Shown here: positions 15,970 to 27,658 of the stretch, one piece after another | How the letters are laid out: each line of letters begins with the position of its first letter | Numbering within the stretch: the stretch's first letter is position 1 | Source of the DNA: Spinacia oleracea | Taxonomy: Eukaryota > Streptophyta > Magnoliopsida > Caryophyllales > Amaranthaceae | NCBI RefSeq assembly: GCF_020520425.1 | Contig: NC_079487.1 | Location: 125,944,385-126,008,384, forward strand | Length of the DNA stretch: 64,000 nt | Direction of reading: 5' to 3' | Position numbers and translations under genes: made by a program | Notes under the pieces: model-generated | Database searches by the model: none | Told to the model about the DNA's origin: nothing | The model's input: the letters and a program-made list of their open reading frames with translations, nothing else

Positions 15970-16110
15970 TACTTTAAATAATACCAATGATGTCTTGGCC
16001 TAGTGGTTAAGACTGAGGGCCTGTATAATAGGTCTCAGGTTCGAATCCCCCCGCCCCCATTTGTAATTTATATTGCCCTTGTGGCTCATTCGCACCAAAA
16101 AAAAAAAAAA
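15970..16110 (+). mobile_element. tRNA-derived SINE with target duplication
   Basis: It has an A box (TGGCCTAGTGGTTAAG, near 15997-16011), a B box GGTTCGAATCC (16038-16048), a short non-tRNA body and an A tail (16097-16110). It is bounded by identical 13-bp duplications ATTAACTAAATAA at 15957-15969 and 16111-16123. This is a pol III retroposon mobilised by LINE enzymes. The exact duplication suggests a fairly recent insertion. About 12-20 nt between the left duplication and the tRNA head is unexplained. Confidence 0.88.
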
Positions 16111-16123
16111 ATTAACTAAATAA

Positions 16124-16929
16124 CGACAACGCCGTTAGTAACATCCAAGTATATTCAATAAACAAGTCAAATTCGAAAGTTACATGCACGTGGTATAACC
16201 AACATTTTTGTATGGCTCATTTAGCTCATATCCTCTCCACCCAATACACTTTTATAATTAGATTTTGTTCTCTTCATCTTAATTATATTTATTGAGACAA
16301 GACAGAAACAAATCAAGAATGGCAAAAAGTACTTGCAGAAAACATTCATATCAAGCAAGACCAGAAAAATTCAGAATAAACTAAATCAGAAATCAGACAA
16401 GACTTTACCATAAACTAGAAAAATTAAACCATACCAAGTGAAGAGTACAGAATCTAAGTTTAGGAGTTTTACGTGAAAAAAAATTGTATTTGGCATATTT
16501 TCCCTTTTACCAAGTGCTCATTCATCCGATTATGTTCTCAGGATCGAGGGTAATTTTTTTCTCTTTTGGAAAACCTAAAATGAGCCAAAATGATCAACTA
16601 AGAATATCCAAGTTTACGCGATTCTATTATTGTAAGGTCATGCATCTTTTTGGAACAATTTCCACCTTAAGTGATGGAAGATATCAAATGTCCCAAAAAA
16701 ATATTTCTTTTTAAAAATTCTAAATTTTTGGTAAACGTCAATTTTTTTTTTTTTAAAAAAAAATCAGCACAAAATCGCCAAATTAATTAGTGGCCAATTA
16801 AGTTGACCATTTGTGAGTTAACGAACCATGGTATCACCAATAGGATTGCCGATTTTGCTAGTAAAGTCGGCAATTCAATTGGAGATTTTGCTAGTGTAGT
16901 GGTGATTTGTTAACAAACCAGAAGTTATA
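16124..16929. other. Intergenic, no gene seen
   Basis: AT-rich. A 76-codon open frame near 16484 has no domain and is likely chance. Around 16780-16900 there are short repeats of GGCAAT/GATTTTGCTAG. Confidence 0.3.
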
Positions 16930-16937
16930 TATGTACA

Positions 16938-17343
16938 CAGGCCCGGCCCAATCGATATGGAGGCCCTGTGCTGAAAAAAAAACTTTAAAAAAAAATTTCT
17001 ATAAAAAAAATTAATAACCAGTATAATTATGATGAAGATGTTTTACCAATAAAAATTACTGCTGTGATTTATACGGAGTATTTCAAAAAAAAGTTAAAAT
17101 TATTGATAAAAATTGAAAACAGTGGATGAAGGGAATCGTCTGCTCTTGCATGGGGTGACGAGAATCTAGAAAAACAAAGAAAAGGTAGAGATAAAGTAGT
17201 GAAGTACAAATATCACACCCCACTTGTTTACACGTGTAGTTTGGGTTTTGGGTTCCATTCAGTTTTTCTCACGAATTTGGAGGCCCTTTGAAAGATGAGG
17301 CCCTGTGCTGAGTCCCATTTGGGCTTGTACATGGCCGGGCCTG
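16938..17343. mobile_element. Non-autonomous hAT-type element
   Basis: It begins CAGGCCCGGCC and ends GGCCGGGCCTG (perfect 11-bp inverted ends). The flanking 8-bp duplication TATGTACA is perfect (16930-16937 and 17344-17351). Just inside, GAGGCCCTGTGCTGA is present near both ends as a direct repeat. No transposase. Confidence 0.9.
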
Positions 17344-17367
17344 TATGTACACACTTGTACTGAGTAC

Positions 17368-18088
17368 TAGACCTGTTCAACGGGCCGGAGGCCTAATAAA
17401 AGCCCGTATCCAACCCGTTTGATAACGGGCTCAACCCTTTAATTTTATAAAAGGGCTGGGCTGTTAGAGGGCTTGACTATTAATGGATTATTAAAGGGTT
17501 CAGTTGGGCCCTAAGAGGGCTTAAGTAGGGTTATGTTTTATAAAGTCTGTCAGTTTGTGTTTTAAAAGAAAAAATCCTATCACCCTCCCTTGCTCCTCTC
17601 TCTCTCCTCCTGACCGATGGTGCAGGTTTCTTACCAATTCAAGGTTGCTGGTTAAATCTACACAGTGATACGCTGGTTAATAACCAAGGTTACCTTGTAG
17701 GTAGCCATTGCTGTCACCCTTCCTCCTCGAGCACCAGCCTTTAGCCCAAACATGACCTGGCAACGTTGGTAGGGAGTGCTCCCATCATAGGTGGGGTTGT
17801 GGCTTTCTTACCAAGGTTGTTGCTGCTGCCGCCATGAATTTTTTTGGAAATGGATTAGATGAGATTTTTTTTTTTTGTTTAAATGAGAAGAGTTACTTGA
17901 ATCAATTAGAGAATTGAAGTCATGAGTGTTTACCTATATACTGAATTGAACGAAATCGACGATCACACTGTTTTTTTAATAATTTTAAAACGGGTTGGCC
18001 CGGCCCGTTTAAAATCTTTATGCAACCCGGCCCAGCCCGGACCATTTTATTTCGGCCTGGCCCTAACCCGGCCCGTTGAACAGGTCTA
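17368..18088. mobile_element. Non-autonomous hAT-type element
   Basis: It begins TAGACCTGTTCAACGGGCC and ends in its exact inverse GGCCCGTTGAACAGGTCTA. The 8-bp duplication CTGAGTAC is perfect (17360-17367 and 18089-18096). Subterminal DNA is packed with CCCGGCC/GGCCCG motifs. The central 17600-17840 part is GC-richer and non-repetitive, and could be captured sequence, but I cannot assign it. Confidence 0.92.
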
Positions 18089-18319
18089 CTGAGTACACCA
18101 AATTAGGAACTTTAGGAAATAGGTCAGAGAACTTTGACATATTTTATCATTTTAGCCGTAAATTGTTCTAATTTTTTTGAGGAAGTCCAAATACATGTCT
18201 GGCATGTATTTGCAAAAACATGCCAACCCCAAATAAAAAGATAAATGTAAATGTTAAATATTTTTGGGGGGAAATGTATAACGGAATTGTAAATTTGTAA
18301 AACGGGGTGGTGATTTGGC

Positions 18320-18470
18320 ATTGCTGAGTTGGTATTGGTATTACAAAAATGGTATTGGTATTACAAAAATGGTACTAAACTTTTTTTAAATGGTACTCGT
18401 TTTGTACTAAATTTTATAAAGTGGTATTAATATCACAAAAATGGTGCTAAATATTTTAAAATGGTATTCA
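18320..18470. repeat. Degenerate TGGTATTGGTATTACAAAAA repeats
   Basis: A unit of about 20 bp is repeated two to four times with increasing divergence. Confidence 0.55.
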
Positions 18471-18613
18471 TAGGATCCAAGTTGGCAAACGGGGTTGACT
18501 ATTCAACAATTTCAAAATGGCTGGGAAATTACAAACAAGCCCATGGCATGTATTTCATAATACATGCATGGCTGCGATTTTGACGCCCTCAATTTTTTTG
18601 TCCGGAAAATATA

Positions 18614-18863
18614 TTTCCTCCATTCTACAAATATAGCATCATGTTGATTTTTACACCATTTACGTTGTGCCTTTGACCATCTTTTATAATATATACATAA
18701 GAAAATATGCAATCATGTTGAATTTTGTTAGATTTGTATCAATATTTACTTTCTGAATATCAAATTTTATAATTTTTACTTATAATTCGAAAGATTAAGA
18801 GCCAACATTACGTGTAGAAAAACGTAAAGTCAACATAATATAATATTTAAGTAACGAAAAAAG
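18614..18863. mobile_element. Degenerate Stowaway-like MITE
   Basis: TTTCCTCCATTCTAC at the left partly matches the inverse of the right end (CGTTACTTAAATATT region followed by CTTTTTT), with TA on both sides. The interior resembles the copy at 43637 (GTTGATTTTTAC... GTAAAGTCAACAT). Confidence 0.5.
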
Positions 18864-21800
18864 TACGATAAAATCATAACCAGAAAGCGTACCAACATGA
18901 TTGCAAAAGCAAAATATTATTGCCACCACTAATCAAATTTAGGCAAACCTTTCATCTTCCAATTAGATCAAACCAAATGTTAGATAAGGCTAATGAATTG
19001 TAACATCTATGTCCAACAAACTTCATTGCTATGGGCATTCGGTGATAGGAACTACACTTTCTTTCAAGGCTGTATAACTTCAAATTAAATAAACAAAAAG
19101 TTAGAACGAGGCGAATTAAGGATCATGCATACGAAAAGTGTATCGTACATTCGTACTCCTATAATAATTACTGAATTATACATCCGAGAGTATCGTCCAA
19201 ATAGTACTCCCCAAGAAAAACACAGCAAATACAAAACAAAGCGTGCACGACATAAATACGCTAGATAACATAAAATAACATGTGAAACGACAGACGTAAC
19301 ATACAAAATTATTTTTTAAAAAAAAAAAGAATAACATAGCATAACTGCCAAAATTATAAGCATAAGTAGCCTTAAAATGAAGAAAATTTACAGCAACGCT
19401 TCATTTTCATTTTGAAACTCTCTCCTATCCACTTTCTCACTTCACAACTATCACAAATCGCCATTTTAAAGACTTTAAAGTTTTCTCTCTCCTCTTCATT
19501 TACATTTCTTAAAACTCTCCTCCCCCATTTACGTTTCTCCCCGCAATTTTGAAGATTTCTGAAGTAAAATGGAAGAAAAACAGTCTGAAAAACATCTAGA
19601 AAACAAGAAATTCAAAAATATAAGGTGAGTAATATTAATTTCTAAATAATTATGTAGTTTCTTCCTAATTTTTGTTCATATTTTTGAATTTTTTTACTTA
19701 TAAACCCTCATTTTTTGAGCTTGTTTTCCTTTTTAGTTGTACAATTGTAGTTTTGTATAACTTGAAGACGGTGACACAATTGCATCCTGAATTAAAATTC
19801 AGTTCGTAATTTTCGTCAATTTATAAGCTAATCTGTTTTCATAATTTTATACTACGTTTGTTATTTTTTACATAATATATGTTACTTTATCTTGTACTTA
19901 TGTTATTTTATTGTATATTCGATGATAGTATGATACCTAGGGTTTATCTTGTACTTATGTTACTTTATCTTGTACTTTCTCCATTTTCTTTCTCTTCAAC
20001 CTTGGGATACCTTCCTCCCTGTACTGCCTACCAGTGGCACCTTTGATACGGGCCTGGGCCGCGCCAATCATGAAGAAAGAGAGCCAACTTAACAAGTTCA
20101 AATGAGGTTCCACCTTAAAATCATATGACAATAAGGGGAGTATCCTCTTATCCTTATTAAGTGATTAACTCTCACCTCTTTTCTCAATGTGGGACACTCA
20201 CGTGTATTATTTGTGAAGGCTTGCTTCAACACGGTCTGTTGACTTCCTGTGTAGGCAAATATGAAGTTCACATAATTGAATGTCCTTCAAACAAAATTCT
20301 TGATATTGTTGATAAACTAGAACAAGATTAGTACACATACTGACTTCATTGTGAAGACTTGTTTCTTACCTATTATGAGTCTTACTAATATACATGTACA
20401 CGACAATGTCCAAAGTCTAACTAGTTAAGCAACAAACCAGAGATAAGAATACAGAAAAGATGACAAAACTAGCAAGTAGTAAGCTAGTACATTCTAGTGT
20501 ATAGAATTGTGTTATCTTTCCACACATATATACTCCCGCTTAGATAGTTACATGGGCGAGTATATCCTTAAACCAATATAATGTACTTCTTGCTAGCGAC
20601 CCTTTTCTGTAAACTAAGTCTAGGACCACCATGCAATACTCTTGCTGGACTCAACCAAAGGCTTCAAAGCTAAGAAGAAGAACAACAGTTGCTTCAATTC
20701 GGGGAATAGGGTTGGGACTACAAAAGTTGTTGAGTAGGACACTCACTAGAACAAGTCTGTTTCAGAACATGTAAAAGATCAAAGTTTGCGCGACAAAATA
20801 ATTCTATAGTAGCACCATGAACCGACCCCTATGACTTCAGCTATTGTAAAAGCCATATGCAATTACTCAATTAGGATTAGATATAGTAGGTGCATTAGCC
20901 TTAGGGTGCGTCATGGCACTAAAGTCATATCAGTTTTAGACCTTAGGGAAAGATAATTATAATTAACTAAAATGTCTTATTCCATTGTATGTTGCCTTAC
21001 TCTAATACAGCTACGAATATAATAACAACATCAATTATATGACTCGAATACACTGTTAGCCCATACTCCGATACTCTTTGTCTGTGTTCATTATTAAGCT
21101 TACAACTCTTTTCAGAATTTAGTTTTTATTATCCAAGCGTGGATCGTACTATTCTACCAGTTCTACAACACTTGCTCCAATTTTATTATTTTACCAGCCA
21201 AAGAGGATATGTGACAATACTCTTCCTCCCTGTTTATCATTTGAACAATCAAATACATCTACTATAACCAAATTAAGCATGTTAGTATGTGGAACAGGGA
21301 AGATTTTACCAACCTGTAACATTCTTTACACTTCTGTGATATTCCTCAAACATCACTTTTCAAACCTGATAAAGGATAACCAAAAGAAAACAACATTGTT
21401 GAAACGACTGCAAGGAATAACAAAAAGCACCATAATCTTAAACAGGACAGCTAGGTCAAATTAACCATTCTGAGATTAAAAGGTCAATCTGAAAAATGTT
21501 ATTTTCATGTCACTTACCTCAGGTATCTAGAAGATAAGCTCCCTTATCATAAAAATCAACCCCTAACCTCCTTTCTTCCCCACCCTATTACTACATCATC
21601 TCATTGCAACTTGGTGAAACATATTGCTCCTTTAGTAGTTCAATATTCTAAAATAGGTTGCTATAGAGATAATTAACCAGTGCTTATGAAACAAGAAGCA
21701 ATATTATAAACTCCATTACAAGACGGTTAGCATGCTTCACGTGGCGTTAGTCAGCATGATTAGGGTTAATCCCCACCCCTCGCCCTGATTTCATCACTTT

Positions 21801-23405
21801 TAGGAATCATGAGATCAATCTATAGCTTTCAACACGTACTATTCTGAAATCAACCAAAATAAGTGGTACATGTTCTAAATGATTCTTAATTTAAACACAC
21901 AATAATAAAATTAGTCTGGGTCCCTAAGCTGACCTAATTTGAAACTCAAGTTGTTTAAGTTAAATTGTAAATGGGTAAGATCAATATGGTATTGTGGTCC
22001 TGGTTATTCCACAAAGATGGTTTTGTATTAAATTATTAGTGTGAGGCAAAGGATCTTGTGCTCTTTGGTGACATGACTACGCTTGTTTCACAATTGGCAT
22101 TCTTTTAAAAGCTAAATCAAATAGTATATATTATAAAAATCAAATCAAATCAAATCTAACCTAAAAACATATCCTTGCTACATGGTTTATTTAGTCAGAT
22201 TATTATTAATGACTAGATTAAAGTCTCAACCGCCGAGTGGTATACTTGTTCATGAATCATGACCCCAATTCAATCTACGCAGATTTGTACACCTAATGAC
22301 CAAATATCTAAGTTAAAACATGGACGTTGACAAACAACTAAGTACTCTTTGATCTATCCTGTATGCGTTTACTCCAATACTTGGGATTATTCTACTCCGT
22401 AATAGACACCAGGATGTATCCAAAATAGCACTCGTAATGGCTTAAAATGTCCAACCCCTAAGAATGTTTTATCATTGTTGGCATGACGACTAGCCAATGT
22501 TGCTTCATACAAGTATGGAGTATTTCTTCATAAGTGAGCTGCTGTTGTTAGATGGTCTAATCGAAGGTACCGCAAGTTGTTTAATAGTTTAATACATGTT
22601 TCATTGAATATGATCTCATTCTTAATTTTATGTAGTCTTCAAATATGCACCAAACCTAACCACTCACCCTAGGAAAATTATAAACGAAGAAGCTACTAAA
22701 GTTGAACTTACCAAAAGATACCAGTTTAGTAGTTTACACCTTATCCTTAACAAGCGAAGAAGAACCGATGGCTGGACTTTTCCAATGTAAAAAAGACCAT
22801 AACTTTCAAAACTTTGCAACAAAAAGTAAAAGAATGAAATGACAATTTAGGGTGTGTCCTCTCACCGTTAAAAAATAAGTTTCAAGTCTAATAAGTTAGA
22901 TAGCCTTTAATAACGTTCAATCAAGTAAGACTGTAAGAGTTTAAATCAGATCTTATAAGTGTACTCTATTACGCAATTACATGTCAAATAAGTTCAAATC
23001 AAGTCTTATAAGATTAGATAAATTTGGATAACTTTAGATATACTCGGAGAAATAAGTTTATGTTTCATCCGAGGAAGAAAACACTTTGACACTAAACAGA
23101 CAACTATAAAAAGGTGAAAATGGATGGACCCATAATATGGGTTAGTGCTATGTGCGCCTTGCTAAGTTGGACTGAGTTCCCCGTACAATATCGTATTGCT
23201 TACATTCTCAATAGTATCTTGTGAAACCCCACTATTTTTATTTATTTTGATGAACTTTCTACTTTATTCAAATGCATTTTATATTTTTATCCCTTAACAT
23301 AACTTACTTAATTTCACGTCTTTAAAAACACGTTATGTTGTAATCTCTTACCCACCCATCAAGCACACCTTTTTACCTCTAAAACTTTGAAGAAGAAAAC
23401 CAAAT
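18864..23405. other. 4.5-kb intergenic region, possible unassigned transcript
   Basis: No ORF of note. At 19569 an ATG in reasonable context opens 18 charged codons (MEEKQSEKHLENKKFKN) that run straight into AAG|GTGAGTAAT, a strong splice donor at 19625. It is preceded by a pyrimidine-rich leader (19410-19560). This looks like a first exon, but I could not find a downstream coding exon. The rest of the region shows no gene or transposon ends that I can support. A TATAAAAA box near 23104 could serve the WD40 gene. Confidence 0.3.
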
Positions 23406-24668
23406 ATGGGACTTCTTCAATATCCGCTACCTTGCCATCTAGGAGAAGAAAACCAATCTAACTCTCATGGTTGTCGATCTGGGTACTCTTCCTCGTCGTC
23501 TTCATCCTCTCTCACGTCACAACTAAGTCTCCAATCCCTCCCTTCTCTCTCAATATCCCAACAACTTGATCAGAAAACTAACACTACCATGCACCACCAG
23601 TGTATTTCCACCCTCAAAGGCCACACCTCCTATGTCTTCTCCCTTGTCCTCTCCGGAAAATATCTATATAGCGGTTCCTCGAACGATGAAATCCGGGTTT
23701 GGCCTAGGGAACTTACCATGAATAATCAGAGTCCAGCTGAAATTAATAGCAATAATATTGTTGCTACTACAAATGGAGCAGTAAAGTCCTTGGTGGCTTT
23801 GGAGGACAAGCTGTTTAGTGCACATCAAGACCATAAAATCCGGGTCTGGAAGATTGATAGCAATAAGGAAAGCCACCATAAGAGGTACAAATGTATAGCT
23901 ACTCTTCCCACAATGAACGACCGTTTCCTAAGGCTGTTATCTGCTAAAAACTATGTACAGGTACGACGTCATAAGTCATGTACCTGGGTCCATCATGTTG
24001 ACACTGTCTCAGCACTTTCCTTATCAAGTGATGGATCCCTCTTATACTCTGCCTCATGGGATCGGACCTTCAAGGTATGGCGTACCTCCAATTTCAAGTG
24101 TTTGGAATCAATTCCTAAGGCTCATGATGATGCCATTAATGCTCTCGAGTTATCTAAAGATGGATATGTCTACACCGGATCAGCTGACAGGAAAATCAAG
24201 GTGTGGAAGAGACACAAGGGAGAGCGAAAGCATTCGTTGGTGGCAACTTTAGAGAAGCACAAGTCCGCTGTCAATGCATTGGCTCTTAGTAGTGATGGGT
24301 CTGTGCTTTATTCTGGAGCATGTGATCGCTCGATTGTAGTGTGGGAAAGAGAATCTAATGGTGGTGGGAATATGGTGGTGGTGGGAGCACTTAGAGGCCA
24401 TAGCAAGGCCATTTTGTGCTTGGCTGTGGTGTCTGATCTGCTGTTCAGTGGCTCAGCTGATAAGACTATCAGGATATGGAAGAAGTCAGGTATTGACAAG
24501 AAATATGTTTGTTTGGCAGTCTTAGAGGGACATATGAAACCTGTTAAGTGCTTAACTGCAACTGTTGATCCAAACAGTAGTACTGATTCTGGCACTTCTT
24601 ATTTAGTGTATAGTGGTAGTTTAGATTGTGATATTAAGATGTGGAAAATTTGGGTTCCTTTTCAGTGA
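23406..24668 (+). CDS. Seven-repeat WD40 protein, JINGUBANG-like
   Basis: A single-exon gene of 420 codons, start MGLLQYPLP, stop TGA. The first 60 residues are serine-rich and low complexity. Seven WD40 repeats follow, each ending in V/I-W: SNDEIRVW, QDHKIRVW, SWDRTFKVW, SADRKIKVW, ACDRSIVVW, SADKTIRIW, LDCDIKMW. Together they form one beta-propeller filling the rest of the protein. Intronless plant WD40 proteins with this N-terminus and length match the JINGUBANG group. The Arabidopsis founder restrains pollen germination and jasmonate synthesis through a transcription-factor partner. The propeller is expected to be a protein-binding scaffold with no catalysis. The later ATG (codon 62) is less likely because the first starts a conserved-looking leader. 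The specific role is inferred from family only. Confidence 0.92.
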   Translation: MGLLQYPLPCHLGEENQSNSHGCRSGYSSSSSSSSLTSQLSLQSLPSLSISQQLDQKTNTTMHHQCISTLKGHTSYVFSLVLSGKYLYSGSSNDEIRVWPRELTMNNQSPAEINSNNIVATTNGAVKSLVALEDKLFSAHQDHKIRVWKIDSNKESHHKRYKCIATLPTMNDRFLRLLSAKNYVQVRRHKSCTWVHHVDTVSALSLSSDGSLLYSASWDRTFKVWRTSNFKCLESIPKAHDDAINALELSKDGYVYTGSADRKIKVWKRHKGERKHSLVATLEKHKSAVNALALSSDGSVLYSGACDRSIVVWERESNGGGNMVVVGALRGHSKAILCLAVVSDLLFSGSADKTIRIWKKSGIDKKYVCLAVLEGHMKPVKCLTATVDPNSSTDSGTSYLVYSGSLDCDIKMWKIWVPFQ

Positions 24669-24671
24669 GAT

Positions 24672-27359
24672 TTCCCATGTTTTATGTTGTTTTTGTAGCA
24701 TTTCGTAAAATGTAAATAGAAGAGTGAGCAATACATAACTGATTTTTTTATGGACATAGTCCCTTGGAGTCGGCCTTGTGCAGAACACTTCTTTCAATCC
24801 TTCGCCCTTCCTCTCAGTTCATGAGTTCATCCGAGGATTTCTACCTAGTACCTACTGCCATATAATCGGTGCATTTTTGTCATTCTTAAGCATCTACAGT
24901 CTCGGATTTGAGGTAGCTACCTCATCGGGCAAACAAAGCAGGAACAAATCAAAAGTAAATTTAACGGTCACAGAAAAATTGCTACCTAGGAGATATACTG
25001 GAGAAATTTACCTATGAAAGTTGCAAAAAGAACTCCCAGCTTCCTTGAGTAAATGTAACAGTAACTTCATGGGCAATGGGCAAACCAAACCTAAATGTCT
25101 GAAGAACAAACTCCTAATCTTGATAACAAGAACTCATTCCCTGTTACAAAGAGAGAGTGTCTGTGTTACAACTAACTTTTAGATAGGCTAAGACAATATC
25201 TACCCTCGGCAGTAAAGCATAATATTGACCCCCCGGAAATGGCAGTTAGACAGAGAAGCCTTATGTCCCAATTCTCTCTGTAACATAGCATTCAACTGAC
25301 TACAGATAAGGGACCTATACACATATCAAAAGCACAAATGTAGGATTCAGTATTAAGGAAAGAAGGCAGGATCATGTTCATGGATTTAGTTCTGAGCCGC
25401 AGAGTAAACATAGCAGCAAGCAGAACAAAGAGACAGGAGAAACTTCAAGTAAAAAGCTATTTCTTCCTTAAAACCAAAAAGATAGATATGCAAAGTAAAA
25501 TAGAAAATGAACTTAATCTCCCATGGGAAGTAAAGTTAAATTCTTCACTACATACGAGTACGGAGTATGAAACTATGCAAGTCTTTTTCTTAAAGAAAAA
25601 ATGGGACGTTAAGGTTTAACTACCTGTCTACACTACAAGAACCGTTTAATTTTAGAACTCAATATTCCATCATAATTTGCAAATGAAGACTGCTTAAAAA
25701 TTTAAGTAGTTTTCTTTTCTCTAACTATCCTTATTGTATTATATAATCCAAAGACATAGAATGCGCGATACAAAAAAGAATGGCTCTCCGAGAATATCTA
25801 TTTAAGAAGGAGAACAAGCAACAAAGATTATATGAAAATTAGTACTTCAAACTTCAGTTTACTATACTAAATTAATGCAACTAGTCAAGAAGGTAGGTAA
25901 AAGTCATTTCTTAGTCCTGTAAACCATTATATTAAATCCATTCCTTAAGAACGTTACAAAGACATGGCCTAAGGAGACACGAAAAAGGGAATCCTTAATC
26001 TGATTTTCCCTCATTGTTTAAGGTTATAACTTTTCTACAACAGGAACAGCACTAAGACAAGGATCAAGGAGACAAATGAAGGTTCAAGATAATCCTAGAT
26101 TCCCCTTAATGGTGAATAAAGAAAGACAAGAACCTTCTAAGCAGATTTCACGCAACCCTGCCACGTTGAAGAGCGGCAGCAAGAAGGAAGGTAAAAAGGA
26201 AAAACAGAAGAAGGTGCTGCAATCACCCAGCCCTTTTGACTCCCAGAATACTCTGCATCTAGATTAATTATGATGTTCAGTGCTCTAATTAATATAAATA
26301 AAAACGTCACAAATGGAGAAACCAAACGAGTAAAATCTTGCAGCAACAATGCAAGATTATAATGACATAAAACAGCACCCAATAGACAAAAAGAGAGAAG
26401 GAAAGGATAGCACTACTGACTGGTATCTTCTAGAAGTATTTCAATTCGATAATATTATTCTTGAACATGATGGTAGGAAAAGGCTCTTAGAATCGCAGTC
26501 ATCCCCCAACAAATTTACCCACATGACGCTACCAAAAATGTAGTTTGCTTTAAATAGTTTTATTATATCTCAAACTGAAATGCAAGGTGAGAGTACAAAC
26601 ATATCAGACATCATATCTAAAATCATATACGAAACAGTACTAGATCAATCTAGCATATCTGCATATGTAAGAAAACTATTATGTTGAAATTGTAAATTTT
26701 GTCTTGTGTTGTGTTGTATTATGTAAGCACAACTGACTTCTATTGGCTATTTCCAAAAGCTAAAAGATCATCCAACTTGGAATTGGAAAATTATAGGCAT
26801 TACTTTTAATTTTTAATAATTTCCACTTCCAAAAATGAATCTTTTATAATGGCTAAATACGGAGTAAGCCTTTATTTCTTAATGTATCTTTAATAATTTG
26901 CTGAACAATCCTTTCTTGCTCAGAATATAAGACTTATTATAATATAACAGCGAAAACTGCAGTGTGCTAGGTGACATAAGAACAGCAAAAACTGCAGTGT
27001 GCTAGCTGACATAAGAACAGGAAAATCCGCAAGAATACTCTGTTTACTATTGGAAGCAAATTAGCAATGAATTAAGTTAGTTGGGCCATTTGCAACTGAA
27101 ATAGGTACAAACTCAGTGTTAAATGTTGCTGTTACTTATAGTCACAATTATATACCAACATTAAAATGCATTACATATTCGCACAACAGACTTAATTGCT
27201 TTTACACTGGTAGTATAATTTACGGGAACAGATTAATAGGGATGAAGATCAGAAAACACCCACAACAAGAACGGTTCGAGTCAAATTCTAAAAACTGGAA
27301 AAATTTCCCCAATTTAGAAAACCATAAGCAACTGCTGTTGGGAAACTAGGAATAGCACC
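24672..27359. other. Region with a possible minus-strand transcription unit
   Basis: No open frame with a recognised domain on either strand. Minus-strand hints are a short hydrophobic possible terminal exon (about 25425-25368, reading either FLLSLCSACCYVYSAAQN-stop or a similar hydrophobic frame) and acceptor-like sequence near 26265. On the plus strand a lysine-rich 63-codon frame (26076-26267) has no known domain. A 36-bp tandem duplication (AACTGCAGTGTGCTAG) lies at 26948-27018. Confidence 0.25.
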
Positions 27360-27362
27360 TAA

Positions 27363-27655
27363 GAGCATCTCCAATGGTTAGCTAGTTTATGATGTATCAC
27401 GTCACTTTTTTAAGCTACTTCTTTTCTAGCTATGATGTACTCCAATGGTTAAACACAACTTTTTCCTAATTTTATTAATTTCAGAATTTTTCTATCGGTT
27501 TTCCTCCCTCTAGAAAAATTTCAAGCTAATTAGCTTTGTTGAGCCAATTTGCTTCAATAAGCTAGAACCCCTTTTTTACTCCAATGGTTGGCAAATAGCT
27601 TGAAAAAAATATATAATTGCAAGCAAGTCCCTATTAGTAACCATTGGAGATGCTC
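27363..27655. mobile_element. Tourist/Harbinger-like MITE
   Basis: Ends GAGCATCTCCAATGGTTA and the inverse TAACCATTGGAGATGCTC, flanked by TAA on both sides (27360-27362, 27656-27658). Three-bp TWA duplications fit PIF/Harbinger. A relative with the same ends is at 42456. Confidence 0.85.
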
Positions 27656-27658
27656 TAA

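Noticed and set aside
15990..16060. Possible tRNA gene
   Set aside because: A and B boxes are present, but the acceptor stem does not pair and an A tail plus target duplication follow, so it is a SINE.
25628..25680. CACTACAAGAA motif resembling a fifth CACTA-like MITE
   Set aside because: No matching inverted end or CGACGGG interior was found downstream.
26076..26267. Lysine-rich 63-codon frame on the plus strand
   Set aside because: No recognisable domain, no clear promoter or splice context; kept only as a note in the surrounding region.
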